Shown: piece after piece, positions 32,949 through 40,727 of the stretch
Numbering within the stretch: position 1 is the stretch's first letter
Layout: every line of letters starts with the position of its first letter
Assembly: GCF_963677075.1 (NCBI RefSeq)
Contig: NZ_OY781873.1
Span: forward strand, 434,001 to 498,000
Reading direction: 5' to 3'
DNA length: 64,000 bases
Source: an uncultured Sphaerochaeta sp.
GTDB lineage: Bacteria; Spirochaetota; Spirochaetia; Sphaerochaetales; Sphaerochaetaceae
Position numbers and translations under genes: made by a program
Notes under the pieces: model-generated
Database searches by the model: none
Told to the model about the DNA's origin: nothing
Seen by the model: the letters and a program-made list of their open reading frames with translations, nothing else

Positions 32949-34520
32949 ATGACATACAAGAATCTCGATACAAGCACTTCATTCCAAGCGCTGAAGAACC
33001 TGGAGGCAAGTGACCTGACACAAATCCTGCATCCAGAGCGCATCAAATCCTACCAAGTCAATGCCAGCGAAAAATTGGTTTATAATTATGCAGCCATGCC
33101 CGTTGACGAGAACCATCTTTCAGCCCTCCAGCAGCTGAGTGACGAACTCCAGCTTACCGAGAAATACCAAGCACTCGTTGATGGCGAAGTCATGAATACC
33201 GGGGAGAAAAGACTCGTACTACACCATCTCACCCGTGGTCAGGTAGGAAAAACGGTAGAGGCAGACGGTGAAGACAAAGGGGCATTCTACGAAGAGCAGC
33301 TTTCCAGGATCAAGACCTTTTCCGATGCAGTTCGCAGTGGGAAAATCGTCGGTTCAACAGGAAAACGATTCACCACGGTAGTGCAGATAGGAATCGGGGG
33401 AAGCGACCTGGGACCAAGAGCCATCTATCTGGCATTGAAAGGCTGGTGCACCCGGGAAGGAATTGAGCAATTGGACGCGCAGTTCATCAGTAATGTCGAC
33501 CCCGATGACGCCCAGGCTGTAATCGATCAACTGGACCTGGAACGTACACTCTTCATCCTGGTGTCCAAGAGCGGGACAACGCTTGAAACCCTGACCAACA
33601 GGGATTTGGTCATTGAAGCCATCAAGAAGAGCGGTATCAACGGTATCAATCCTTCCGATCATATGGTTGCTGTGACCAGCAAGAGCAGTCCCCTTGCATC
33701 CTCATCCTCTGTCCTCGATGCCTTCTTCATCGATGACTACATCGGAGGAAGGTACAGTTCCACCAGCGCAGTGGGTGCCGTCATTCTCTCCCTTGCTTAT
33801 GGCTTTGAAACGGTTAGGATGTTCCTCGATGGTGCCCACCAAGGTGACATGGCAGCTCGCTCGCCCAAGATCACAGAGAATGCTGCACTTCTTGATGCTC
33901 TACTCGGTGTCTACCTGCGCAATGTACTTCACTATCCCAGCACTGCCATTCTGCCCTATTCACAGGCATTGAGTCGTTTCCCGGCTCACCTGCAACAGCT
34001 GGATATGGAGAGCAACGGGAAACACGTAAACAGAGATGGAGAAAAGCTCTCCTATCCCACCGGTCCGGTTATCTTTGGGGAACCAGGAACCAATGGGCAG
34101 CACTCCTTCTACCAATTGCTTCACCAAGGGACTGATATCGTTCCCCTGCAGTTCATCGGATTCTCTACATCTCAATATGAGAAAGACATCCTGGTAGAAG
34201 GATCGAGCAGCCAAGAGAAGCTCAATGCCAATCTCGTTGCTCAGATTGTTGCCTTCGCCCGTGGAAAGGATGATGCAAATCCGAACAAACAGTTCTGTGG
34301 AAACCGGCCAAGTAGCTTGCTCTTTGCAAAACAGCTTGATCCTGTAGTCCTCGGCTCCTTGTTGGCACACTATGAGAACAAGGTAATGTTCCAAGGCTTT
34401 ATCTGGAATCTTAATAGCTTTGACCAGGAAGGGGTACAGTTGGGCAAGGTACTCGCAACCAAGGTACTCAATGGATGCGAAGGTGATGAGGTCCTCAAGG
34501 CTTTCACAGACCTTCTCTAG
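32949..34520 (+). CDS. pgi: Glucose-6-phosphate isomerase
   Basis: This interconverts glucose 6-phosphate and fructose 6-phosphate in glycolysis. The 523-residue protein has the sugar-phosphate motif VSKSGTTLET at 205-214, an earlier GIGGSDLGPRA (148-158) and the catalytic-glutamate region LDMESNGKHV. It is about 25 residues shorter than the E. coli enzyme. The start has AAGGAG nearby. With PFK and other genes in the window it suggests a sugar-fermenting life style. Confidence 0.96.
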   Translation: MTYKNLDTSTSFQALKNLEASDLTQILHPERIKSYQVNASEKLVYNYAAMPVDENHLSALQQLSDELQLTEKYQALVDGEVMNTGEKRLVLHHLTRGQVGKTVEADGEDKGAFYEEQLSRIKTFSDAVRSGKIVGSTGKRFTTVVQIGIGGSDLGPRAIYLALKGWCTREGIEQLDAQFISNVDPDDAQAVIDQLDLERTLFILVSKSGTTLETLTNRDLVIEAIKKSGINGINPSDHMVAVTSKSSPLASSSSVLDAFFIDDYIGGRYSSTSAVGAVILSLAYGFETVRMFLDGAHQGDMAARSPKITENAALLDALLGVYLRNVLHYPSTAILPYSQALSRFPAHLQQLDMESNGKHVNRDGEKLSYPTGPVIFGEPGTNGQHSFYQLLHQGTDIVPLQFIGFSTSQYEKDILVEGSSSQEKLNANLVAQIVAFARGKDDANPNKQFCGNRPSSLLFAKQLDPVVLGSLLAHYENKVMFQGFIWNLNSFDQEGVQLGKVLATKVLNGCEGDEVLKAFTDLL

Positions 34521-34534
34521 TACGTTTCCTTTTC

Positions 34535-34552
34535 GGCCCCCGTTTGGGGGCC
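34535..34552 (+). terminator. Hairpin terminator after pgi
   Basis: GGCCCCC/GGGGGCC with a GTTT loop follows 15 nt after the pgi stop; the tail TCATTATT has few T residues. Confidence 0.65.
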
Positions 34553-34585
34553 TCATTATTCTCCACACTTCTTCATCCAACCTGC

Positions 34586-34631
34586 TTGCCTTTCAGAAAG
34601 GAGATAGGTATTATTGTTAGCAACCTAACAA
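34586..34631 (+). promoter_or_regulatory. marR promoter with palindromic operator
   Basis: A -35 TTGCCT (34586-34591), 17-nt spacer and -10 TATTAT (34609-34614) form a good promoter. An 18-bp palindrome TTGTTAG-CAAC-CTAACAA (34614-34631) overlaps the last base of the -10 and the transcription start. MarR proteins bind palindromes of this size, so this is probably the operator for autorepression of the marR-ABC operon. Confidence 0.78.
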
Positions 34632-34644
34632 AAGAGACAGGCGA

Positions 34645-35115
34645 TTGAAAGAAGAACCACGACATATTGGACATACCATAAAAACACTCTCACACCTCCT
34701 CCATCGGAGTATGACGAAGCTGCTGAAACTCGAAGAAGAGTCCAGCGGCTCTGTTGTGCAGAGTCATCTTCTAGGATACTTCGCTCATCATCAGAAAAAG
34801 CGAATGTTGCAAAGCGAACTACAGCAGCATTTGGGTATTCGCCGTTCAACCATGACCAATATTCTCAAGGGAATGGAGAGGGACGGATTGATCGTGCGGG
34901 AAGAATCGGAAGAAGATAAACGACAGAAGTGGGTTGTTTTGACAGATTTGGCGGAACAGAAGTGTGCAGAACACTTTCATCTGGTACAAGAGTTCGAGCT
35001 GGCCATGAGGCAAGACCTCAATGAGGAACAACTGCAGCAGTTCTTCACAATCGCAGATACAATCAGAAGGAATTTGGAAACAATATGTTTACAGAACTAC
35101 GAAAACAAACAGTAG
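34645..35115 (+). CDS. MarR-family transcriptional regulator
   Basis: This 156-residue winged-helix regulator has the MarR core: LQSELQQHLGIRRSTMTNIL (recognition helices), then the wing GLIVREESEEDKRQKWVVLT. It starts at TTG, with only a modest Shine-Dalgarno. It overlaps the first ABC gene by 31 nt, so it almost certainly controls the exporter, opening the operon when a ligand (possibly a drug or bile-like compound) is bound. The ligand is unknown. Confidence 0.9.
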   Translation: MKEEPRHIGHTIKTLSHLLHRSMTKLLKLEEESSGSVVQSHLLGYFAHHQKKRMLQSELQQHLGIRRSTMTNILKGMERDGLIVREESEEDKRQKWVVLTDLAEQKCAEHFHLVQEFELAMRQDLNEEQLQQFFTIADTIRRNLETICLQNYENKQ

Positions 35116-36815
35116 GATATCGACGCTCTACCATCCTTACCATGGTCTTTGTTACCTTGGAAGTGATCATGGATGTCATCATCCCTTTTCTCATGGCATT
35201 CCTCATAGACCGCGGTATTGATGCAGGAAATTTTAATGAAATCCTCAAATGGGGTTTTTTGCTCCTTCTTTGTGCATCAATTGCGCTGCTTTTTGGGGTA
35301 CTCTCAGGTCATTATGCTGCAGAGGCATCTACGGGCTTTGCGAAGAATGTACGTAGAAAGCTCTATCATCACACACAAGATTTCTCATTTGCCAATATCG
35401 ACAAGTTCTCCACCAGCAGTTTGGTAACCCGTCTCACCACCGATGTCACCAATGTACAGCGTGCTTATCAGATGCTTATCCGTATCGCAGTACGTAGCCC
35501 GGGGATGCTGGTATTTGCCTTCTTCATGGCAGTATCCATCAACAGGACCCTGAGCTTGGTGTACCTTGTTGCACTCCCCCTGCTGGGTATCGGTCTCTTT
35601 TTCCTGATCAGGGCCGCCTATCCCATTTTCACCCGGGTATTCAAGACATATGATCGGCTCAATACCGTGGTTCAGGAGAATATCAGGGGGATCAGGGTGG
35701 TTAAGTCGTTTGTCAGGGAAGCGCATGAAGTAAAGAAATTTGAAGTGGTTTCTTCCGATATCTATGATGACTTCAGCAAGGCTGAGAAGATCATTGCCTT
35801 CAACAGTCCCCTGATGCAGGGAATGATGTACCTCAGCCTGCTCTCGATCAGCTATATTGCAGCCCGCTTGATTGTCGCCTCCTCGATGACGGCAGGTGAG
35901 CTGATGAGCTTCATCACCTACACATCCCAGATTCTTATGAGCCTGATGATGTTCTCCATGGTTGTAGTCATGATTACCATAAGCAGAGCCTCAGCAGTAC
36001 GGATCGAGGAAGTGCTCACCGAAAAGAGCGACCTAACCGAGAAGAAGGATGCCATTACCTCAGTCGCTGATGGGTCAATTACCTTTTCCCATGTAGACTT
36101 CAGCTATACCAAGACCAAGGAAAAGCGATGTCTCTACGATATCAACCTCGATATCGGAAGTGGACAGACCATTGGTATCCTTGGTCCAACTGGTAGTGCA
36201 AAAAGTTCCCTCGTCCAGTTGATCCCGCGCCTCTATGACACCTTCAGTGGATCAGTAAAGGTTGGAGGAGTGGATGTAAGAGACTATGCGCTGGAGACTC
36301 TCAGGAAAGAGGTCGGTATGGTACTGCAGAAGAATCTTCTTTTCAGTGGAACAATTGCAGAAAATCTCCGCTGGGGGAATGAGCATGCGAGTGATGAGGA
36401 GCTTAGGTGGGCTTGCCGTATTGCCCAAGCAGATGGATTCATCCAGCAGTTCCCCAAGGGTTATGACACCTATATTGAACAAGATGGTTCCAATGTTTCT
36501 GGAGGGCAGAAGCAGAGGTTGTGTATCGCAAGAGCATTGCTCAAGCATCCAAAGATTCTCATCTTTGACGACTCAACCAGTGCTGTCGATACCAAGACAG
36601 ATGCCGCTATAAGGGAGAGCTTGCTCAGAGAGCTTCCAGAAACCACGAAGATCATCATTGCTCAGCGAGTAACTTCGGTAATGGATGCTGACAGGATCAT
36701 CATGCTCGATGACGGAAGAATACATGATACAGGTACCCATCAAGAACTGATGGATCGTTGTTCACGTTATAAAGAGATGTATTGCAGCCAGATGCACAAG
36801 GAGGAACGAGCATGA
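35085..36815 (+). CDS. Heterodimeric ABC exporter, subunit with degenerate ATP site
   Basis: The protein has a six-helix exporter domain (1-325) and a nucleotide-binding domain; 576 residues in all. Walker A is GPTGSAKSS (367-375), with alanine where glycine is usual. The signature VSGGQ (471-475) is normal. The Walker B end is FDD, giving aspartate D496 in place of the catalytic glutamate, and the H-loop is Q527 instead of histidine. These are marks of the non-hydrolysing site in heterodimers such as TM287/288 or BmrCD. The partner is the next gene, overlapping by 4 nt. Confidence 0.92.
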   Translation: MFTELRKQTVGYRRSTILTMVFVTLEVIMDVIIPFLMAFLIDRGIDAGNFNEILKWGFLLLLCASIALLFGVLSGHYAAEASTGFAKNVRRKLYHHTQDFSFANIDKFSTSSLVTRLTTDVTNVQRAYQMLIRIAVRSPGMLVFAFFMAVSINRTLSLVYLVALPLLGIGLFFLIRAAYPIFTRVFKTYDRLNTVVQENIRGIRVVKSFVREAHEVKKFEVVSSDIYDDFSKAEKIIAFNSPLMQGMMYLSLLSISYIAARLIVASSMTAGELMSFITYTSQILMSLMMFSMVVVMITISRASAVRIEEVLTEKSDLTEKKDAITSVADGSITFSHVDFSYTKTKEKRCLYDINLDIGSGQTIGILGPTGSAKSSLVQLIPRLYDTFSGSVKVGGVDVRDYALETLRKEVGMVLQKNLLFSGTIAENLRWGNEHASDEELRWACRIAQADGFIQQFPKGYDTYIEQDGSNVSGGQKQRLCIARALLKHPKILIFDDSTSAVDTKTDAAIRESLLRELPETTKIIIAQRVTSVMDADRIIMLDDGRIHDTGTHQELMDRCSRYKEMYCSQMHKEERA

Positions 36816-38677
36816 ACAAACCCCACTCCAAGATGCCAAAGTTTGACTGGCCAACCCTGAAACGTCTCTTCACCTACATCTTTGTACCGTATAAACTGCG
36901 TTTCCTTGTTGTCCTATGCTGTATCCTTGTCAGTGCACTTGCTTCAGTTGCAGGTTCCTTGTTCCTGCGCCTCCTGATCGATACCTATATCGTACCAATG
37001 GCACAGAACCCTGAAACAGCTTCTTTCACACCGCTGATACAGGCGCTTCTGGTGATGGCAACGATATATGCTGCAGGTGTCATTGCTACCTTTATGTACA
37101 ACCGTTTGATGATCACCATTGCCCAGGGAACACTAAAGACCCTTCGTGATGGGATGTTCACCCATATGCAGAAGCTTTCGATTCGGTTCTTTGACACACA
37201 ATCCCACGGAGACCTGATGAGTCTCTATACCAACGACACCGATACGCTCAGGCAGATGGTGAGTCAATCAATACCTAACTTCGTCAACTCGATCATCACA
37301 GTGCTGGCTATTTTCTTTGCCATGCTGTTTACCAGCTGGCAGCTGACCTTGGTTGTTTTATTCTCACTTGCAATCATGCTACGCATCTCCTCCTTTGTTG
37401 CAGGCAAAAGCGGTGCATACTTTATTGAACAGCAGAAGGCTATCGGGAAAACCAATGGGTATATAGAAGAGATGATCAACGGACAGAAGATCATTAAGGT
37501 TTTCACCTATGAAGAGAAGGCAAAAGAGCATTTTGATGCATTGAATGATGAGCTTAATAACCACGCATTCAACGCCAACCGTTTTGCCAACATCCTCATG
37601 CCGATCATGGGCAATATCAGTTACATCCAGTACGTATTGGTCGCAATTGCCGGGGGCATGTTGGCGATTCACGGCATTGGAGCATTGACCCTTGGCATTA
37701 TCGCTGCCTTCCTCCAACTGAGCAGAACGATCAATATGCCGATCAACCAGATGGCCAACCAGTTGAATGCCGTTGTAATGGCACTTGCAGGTACCAAGCG
37801 TATCTTTGCGCTGCTCGATGAGGAAACCGAAGGTGATGAGGGATATATCACCCTGGTCAATCTTTCCGATACAGGGGAAGAGACTGAAGAGAGAACTGAA
37901 CGTTGGGCATGGAAAGATACTCGAACAGGAACGCTCACTGAGTTACAAGGTCGGGTCTCGCTCACTGATGTAGACTTTGGATACACAGAGGAGACCTTGG
38001 TACTCAAGAATATCACCATACACGCAGAACCTGGGCAGAAGATTGCCTTGGTCGGTGCTACCGGAGCAGGAAAGACGACCATCACCAACCTGATCAATCG
38101 CTTCTACGATCTTGCGGATGGGAAAATTCGCTATGATGGCATCAACATCAACAAGATATGCAAGGCTGACCTACGTCGTTCCTTGGGGGTAGTTCTTCAG
38201 GATGTACATCTGTTCAGTGGAACGGTCATGGACAATATTCGCTACGGCAACCTGGAAGCAAGTGATGATGAGGTGATCAAGGCAGCAAAACTGGCCAATG
38301 CAGACTCCTTCATCGCACACCTCCCGCAAGGGTATCAAACCCAGCTCAGTGGGGATGGGTCCACGCTCTCCCAAGGACAGCGACAGCTGATCTCCATTGC
38401 ACGTGCCATTGTGGCAGACCCCCCAGTATTGGTACTTGATGAGGCAACAAGCAGCATCGATACCCATACAGAAGAGGTAGTCCAGAAAGGGATGGATGCA
38501 CTGATGGAAGGCAGGACGGTCTTTGTCATTGCCCACCGCCTTTCAACCATCCACAACGCGGATCTTATCATGGTGCTGCAAATGGGAGAGATCATCGAGA
38601 AGGGAACCCACGCAGAGCTGATGGCTCTTAAAGGTCAATACTACCGTCTCTATACCGGTGTTTTTGAACTGGAGTAA
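36812..38677 (+). CDS. Heterodimeric ABC exporter, subunit with canonical ATP site
   Basis: This is the second half of the exporter, 621 residues. Walker A GATGAGKTT (415-423), Walker B VLVLDE (539-544, E544) and H-loop H575 are all canonical. Its own signature is LSQGQ (519-523) rather than LSGGQ, as expected because it faces the partner's degenerate site. An acidic stretch of about 40 residues (335-375) links the two domains. I chose the ATG with an AGGAGG Shine-Dalgarno, which overlaps the previous stop (ATGA). Likely substrates are drugs or lipids; not determinable here. Confidence 0.93.
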   Translation: MNKPHSKMPKFDWPTLKRLFTYIFVPYKLRFLVVLCCILVSALASVAGSLFLRLLIDTYIVPMAQNPETASFTPLIQALLVMATIYAAGVIATFMYNRLMITIAQGTLKTLRDGMFTHMQKLSIRFFDTQSHGDLMSLYTNDTDTLRQMVSQSIPNFVNSIITVLAIFFAMLFTSWQLTLVVLFSLAIMLRISSFVAGKSGAYFIEQQKAIGKTNGYIEEMINGQKIIKVFTYEEKAKEHFDALNDELNNHAFNANRFANILMPIMGNISYIQYVLVAIAGGMLAIHGIGALTLGIIAAFLQLSRTINMPINQMANQLNAVVMALAGTKRIFALLDEETEGDEGYITLVNLSDTGEETEERTERWAWKDTRTGTLTELQGRVSLTDVDFGYTEETLVLKNITIHAEPGQKIALVGATGAGKTTITNLINRFYDLADGKIRYDGININKICKADLRRSLGVVLQDVHLFSGTVMDNIRYGNLEASDDEVIKAAKLANADSFIAHLPQGYQTQLSGDGSTLSQGQRQLISIARAIVADPPVLVLDEATSSIDTHTEEVVQKGMDALMEGRTVFVIAHRLSTIHNADLIMVLQMGEIIEKGTHAELMALKGQYYRLYTGVFELE

Positions 38678-39594
38678 GTCACCAGGACAATACCTGATAC
38701 CACCAAGGGGAGTGCCAAAAGATACTGCAAACGGAAAATGGACTCCCCTAAAAGCAGTGCAGAGAGGAAGGTTCCTACCACGGGTATAAGAAAGTTGAAG
38801 ACTGTGATGGAACTGACCTTGTTGTGCTTGAGCAGGGTCGTCCAGATAGAGAAGGCAACTGCACTTAGCGAGGCCATATAGAGTAGCAGGACATATCCAC
38901 CAAAACTGCTGGTGGGAAAGGATGCTCCCTGTGACAACGCTAGCGCAAGCAAGATAAGTCCACCAAGGAAGAGCTGCATACTGGTAAGCAGCACTGGATC
39001 AATTTTCCTGCTCACTCGTTTGCTGTACAGCGCACTTGCACTGGTAAGGAAAGCAGCAATTACCACAAATCCCTCCCCTTTCAAAGAAAATGTAATTCCT
39101 AGATTGGGCTCAAAGTTGACCATGACCACCGAGATAAATCCCAAGAGAATTCCCAATCCCTTTCGCATACTGATATGGTCATTTGCATATACCCAGTGCG
39201 CAAGCAATGCACTGAAGAAGACTGATGAGGAGTTCAGGATCGAACTCTTGGCACCAGTGGTATAGGATACCCCGATATAGAAGAAAGCATAATGGATAGT
39301 TGTCTGTAACAAGCCAAGCATAAGAATCTGGATCCAGGCCTTACCGTCCAAGGTTCTAAATTGTTGTTTCTCCCCCTGCTGGAAGTATCTGAAGAGAAGG
39401 ACCAGGAGTCCTGCAAAGGTAAATCGCAACCCTGCAAAAGCCATTTTTGCAGCAGTGTCATCAGGACCAACCAGAAACAGCTCATATCCCAACTTGATTG
39501 AAGGATAGGCGCTACCCCAAAGCATTGCACAGAGACTTGCAAGCAGAGAGGCCACCAAGGGACGGCTTAATGGGGACGGTTTCATTGATTGCAT
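38650..39594 (-). CDS. EamA/DMT-superfamily transporter
   Basis: A 314-residue protein with ten hydrophobic helices in two EamA repeats, including the repeat ends TTIHYAFFYIGVSYTTGAKSS... and VAFSIWTTLLKHNKVSS. DMT transporters carry small metabolites such as amino acids or sugars. Its 3' end overlaps the convergent ABC gene by 28 nt. The start has GGAG 8 nt away and overlaps the upstream HAD gene by 13 nt, so the two are co-transcribed. Confidence 0.85.
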   Translation of the reverse strand: MQSMKPSPLSRPLVASLLASLCAMLWGSAYPSIKLGYELFLVGPDDTAAKMAFAGLRFTFAGLLVLLFRYFQQGEKQQFRTLDGKAWIQILMLGLLQTTIHYAFFYIGVSYTTGAKSSILNSSSVFFSALLAHWVYANDHISMRKGLGILLGFISVVMVNFEPNLGITFSLKGEGFVVIAAFLTSASALYSKRVSRKIDPVLLTSMQLFLGGLILLALALSQGASFPTSSFGGYVLLLYMASLSAVAFSIWTTLLKHNKVSSITVFNFLIPVVGTFLSALLLGESIFRLQYLLALPLVVSGIVLVTYSSSKTPV

Positions 39595-40313
39595 GGGGGA
39601 ATCTCCTTGAAAAAGGTAGCCAGGTCCTCAAGGGACCCGGTGCGATAACTGGCAATATCCTTGTTCTTGTTGTTTATCAAGTAGTCAGTAACCAGATAGG
39701 CCTCCATGCCCAACTCTCGGGCAACCATATCCTCTTCAACATCGTTACCGACCATGAGACAAGAGGAAGCTTCCTTGCCAAGGGTCTGCAGTATCTGACG
39801 ATAGTAGCCGAGATTTGGCTTTGCATAGTGAAAGTCTTCATAGGTAGTTACGAGTGAGAATTGCGAGGATACAAGATAAGCCCAACCAAGGCGAGCCTCT
39901 GTTGCCTGCCAGGGGAAGAGAGGATTGGTTGCAAGCACCACAGTATATCCCTTTCTCTTGACCTCCTGCACGATTTCCCTTGCCAATAAGGAGGGAGATG
40001 CATGTCTACGTAGAAGACCAAACTCATGCTCATAGAATGGGGCGAACCGCTCATTGAATTCAGCAGCCGCAATGCCACTTGCCTCTTCAAACACTTGGTC
40101 GAACCGTTCCTTGTTGGACAGGGATCCATCATTCAAGACCATGGCGGTAATACCTCGCTGTAATGCAGCCAAGAGCAACTCAGGGGAATACCCGAGCTCT
40201 TGTCCTTTTATTACAAAACGAGAGAAGTAATCCTGGATGAATTGATCTTGATCAAGTGGCAGCAAGGTTCCATCAAGATCAAAGAGTATTGTATTGATAG
40301 GTTGTCTTGTCAT
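39582..40313 (-). CDS. HAD-family hydrolase
   Basis: A cytosolic haloacid-dehalogenase-type phosphatase of 243 residues. Motif I FDLDGTLLP (11-19) supplies the two catalytic aspartates. Motif II lies in VVLATNP, motif III near HYAKPN and motif IV in MVGNDVEED. A small helical cap after motif I makes it subclass I, similar to phosphoglycolate or related phosphatases. It is followed by the DMT transporter gene. Its promoter lies so close to the ATG that the mRNA should be almost leaderless. Confidence 0.87.
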   Translation of the reverse strand: MTRQPINTILFDLDGTLLPLDQDQFIQDYFSRFVIKGQELGYSPELLLAALQRGITAMVLNDGSLSNKERFDQVFEEASGIAAAEFNERFAPFYEHEFGLLRRHASPSLLAREIVQEVKRKGYTVVLATNPLFPWQATEARLGWAYLVSSQFSLVTTYEDFHYAKPNLGYYRQILQTLGKEASSCLMVGNDVEEDMVARELGMEAYLVTDYLINNKNKDIASYRTGSLEDLATFFKEIPPCNQ

Positions 40314-40322
40314 TGTTCGCAG

Positions 40323-40351
40323 ATGATACGCTCTTTACCAGAAGGCGTCAA
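40323..40351 (-). promoter_or_regulatory. HAD gene promoter, near-leaderless type
   Basis: On the minus strand -35 TTGACG (40351-40346), 17-nt spacer and -10 TATCAT (40328-40323), each one base off consensus, leave 9 nt before the ATG; the leader would be about 3 nt. Confidence 0.72.
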
Positions 40352-40358
40352 TGAATAT

Positions 40359-40397
40359 AAAAACCCCCCAGGGAAAAGGAGGTTAAACCCTAGGGGG
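40359..40397 (-). terminator. Intrinsic terminator of the candidate small RNA
   Basis: Arms at 40364-40373 and 40388-40397 pair in nine of ten positions and are followed by TTTTT on the minus strand. The 14-nt loop exposes TAACCTCC on the RNA, which is complementary to Shine-Dalgarno sequences. Confidence 0.75.
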
Positions 40398-40475
40398 AAC
40401 AAAAGGAGGTTAGAAAAAATCCGATTTCGTTGCTAACCGACCCAACGGGTGCAGAAGCATGTCGTTCTCTTTCTG
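40359..40475 (-). ncRNA. Candidate small RNA with two anti-Shine-Dalgarno motifs
   Basis: A transcript of about 117 nt is bounded by a promoter (-35 TTGATT 40511-40506, 18-nt spacer, -10 TATTGT 40487-40482) and an intrinsic terminator. It contains TAACCTCCTTTT twice (40412-40401 and 40385-40374); the second copy spans the terminator loop. An upstream GGTTAG/CTAACC hairpin spans 40438-40408. A 16-codon reading frame (40460-40410) with weak ribosome binding also fits, so a leader peptide is an alternative, but the next gene has its own strong promoter. Confidence 0.5.
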
Positions 40476-40727
40476 AGTCAGACAATAGTACATAACTAAT
40501 ATTTTAATCAAGAGGGTTTTTGAAGTTTTTACATTTTTTTAACTTTCTTTTTAATTACTGGATAGAAAGTTATGTCATAAACCTGCACAATTTCTAAAAA
40601 TTATCCAAGGTTTGTAAAAATTCTTTACATATTGTCTTGAAAATCTGTTGCATGGAACACATCTTGCGTTGGAGCATAAAAAAGGGAAGCCCCTGAAAGC
40701 CTCCCTCTTTTCCTGCCGGTTTTCGCC
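40398..40727. other. Intergenic region, AT-rich, no protein gene
   Basis: This region holds the body of the candidate small RNA, the PFK terminator (40678-40705) and AT-rich sequence. A plus-strand GG-N10-GC pattern (TGGAACACATCTTGC, 40653-40667) resembles a sigma-54 promoter but has no gene behind it. Confidence 0.6.
40678..40705 (-). terminator. Intrinsic terminator after PFK
   Basis: GGGAGGC/GCTTCCC arms (one G-U pair) with an 8-nt loop are followed by TTTTTT on the minus strand, 22 nt past the stop codon. Confidence 0.85.

Noticed and set aside
40410..40460. 16-codon leader peptide (MLLHPLGRLATKSDFF)
   Set aside because: The Shine-Dalgarno is weak and the HAD gene behind it has its own promoter, so attenuation is less likely than an independent RNA; kept only as an alternative.
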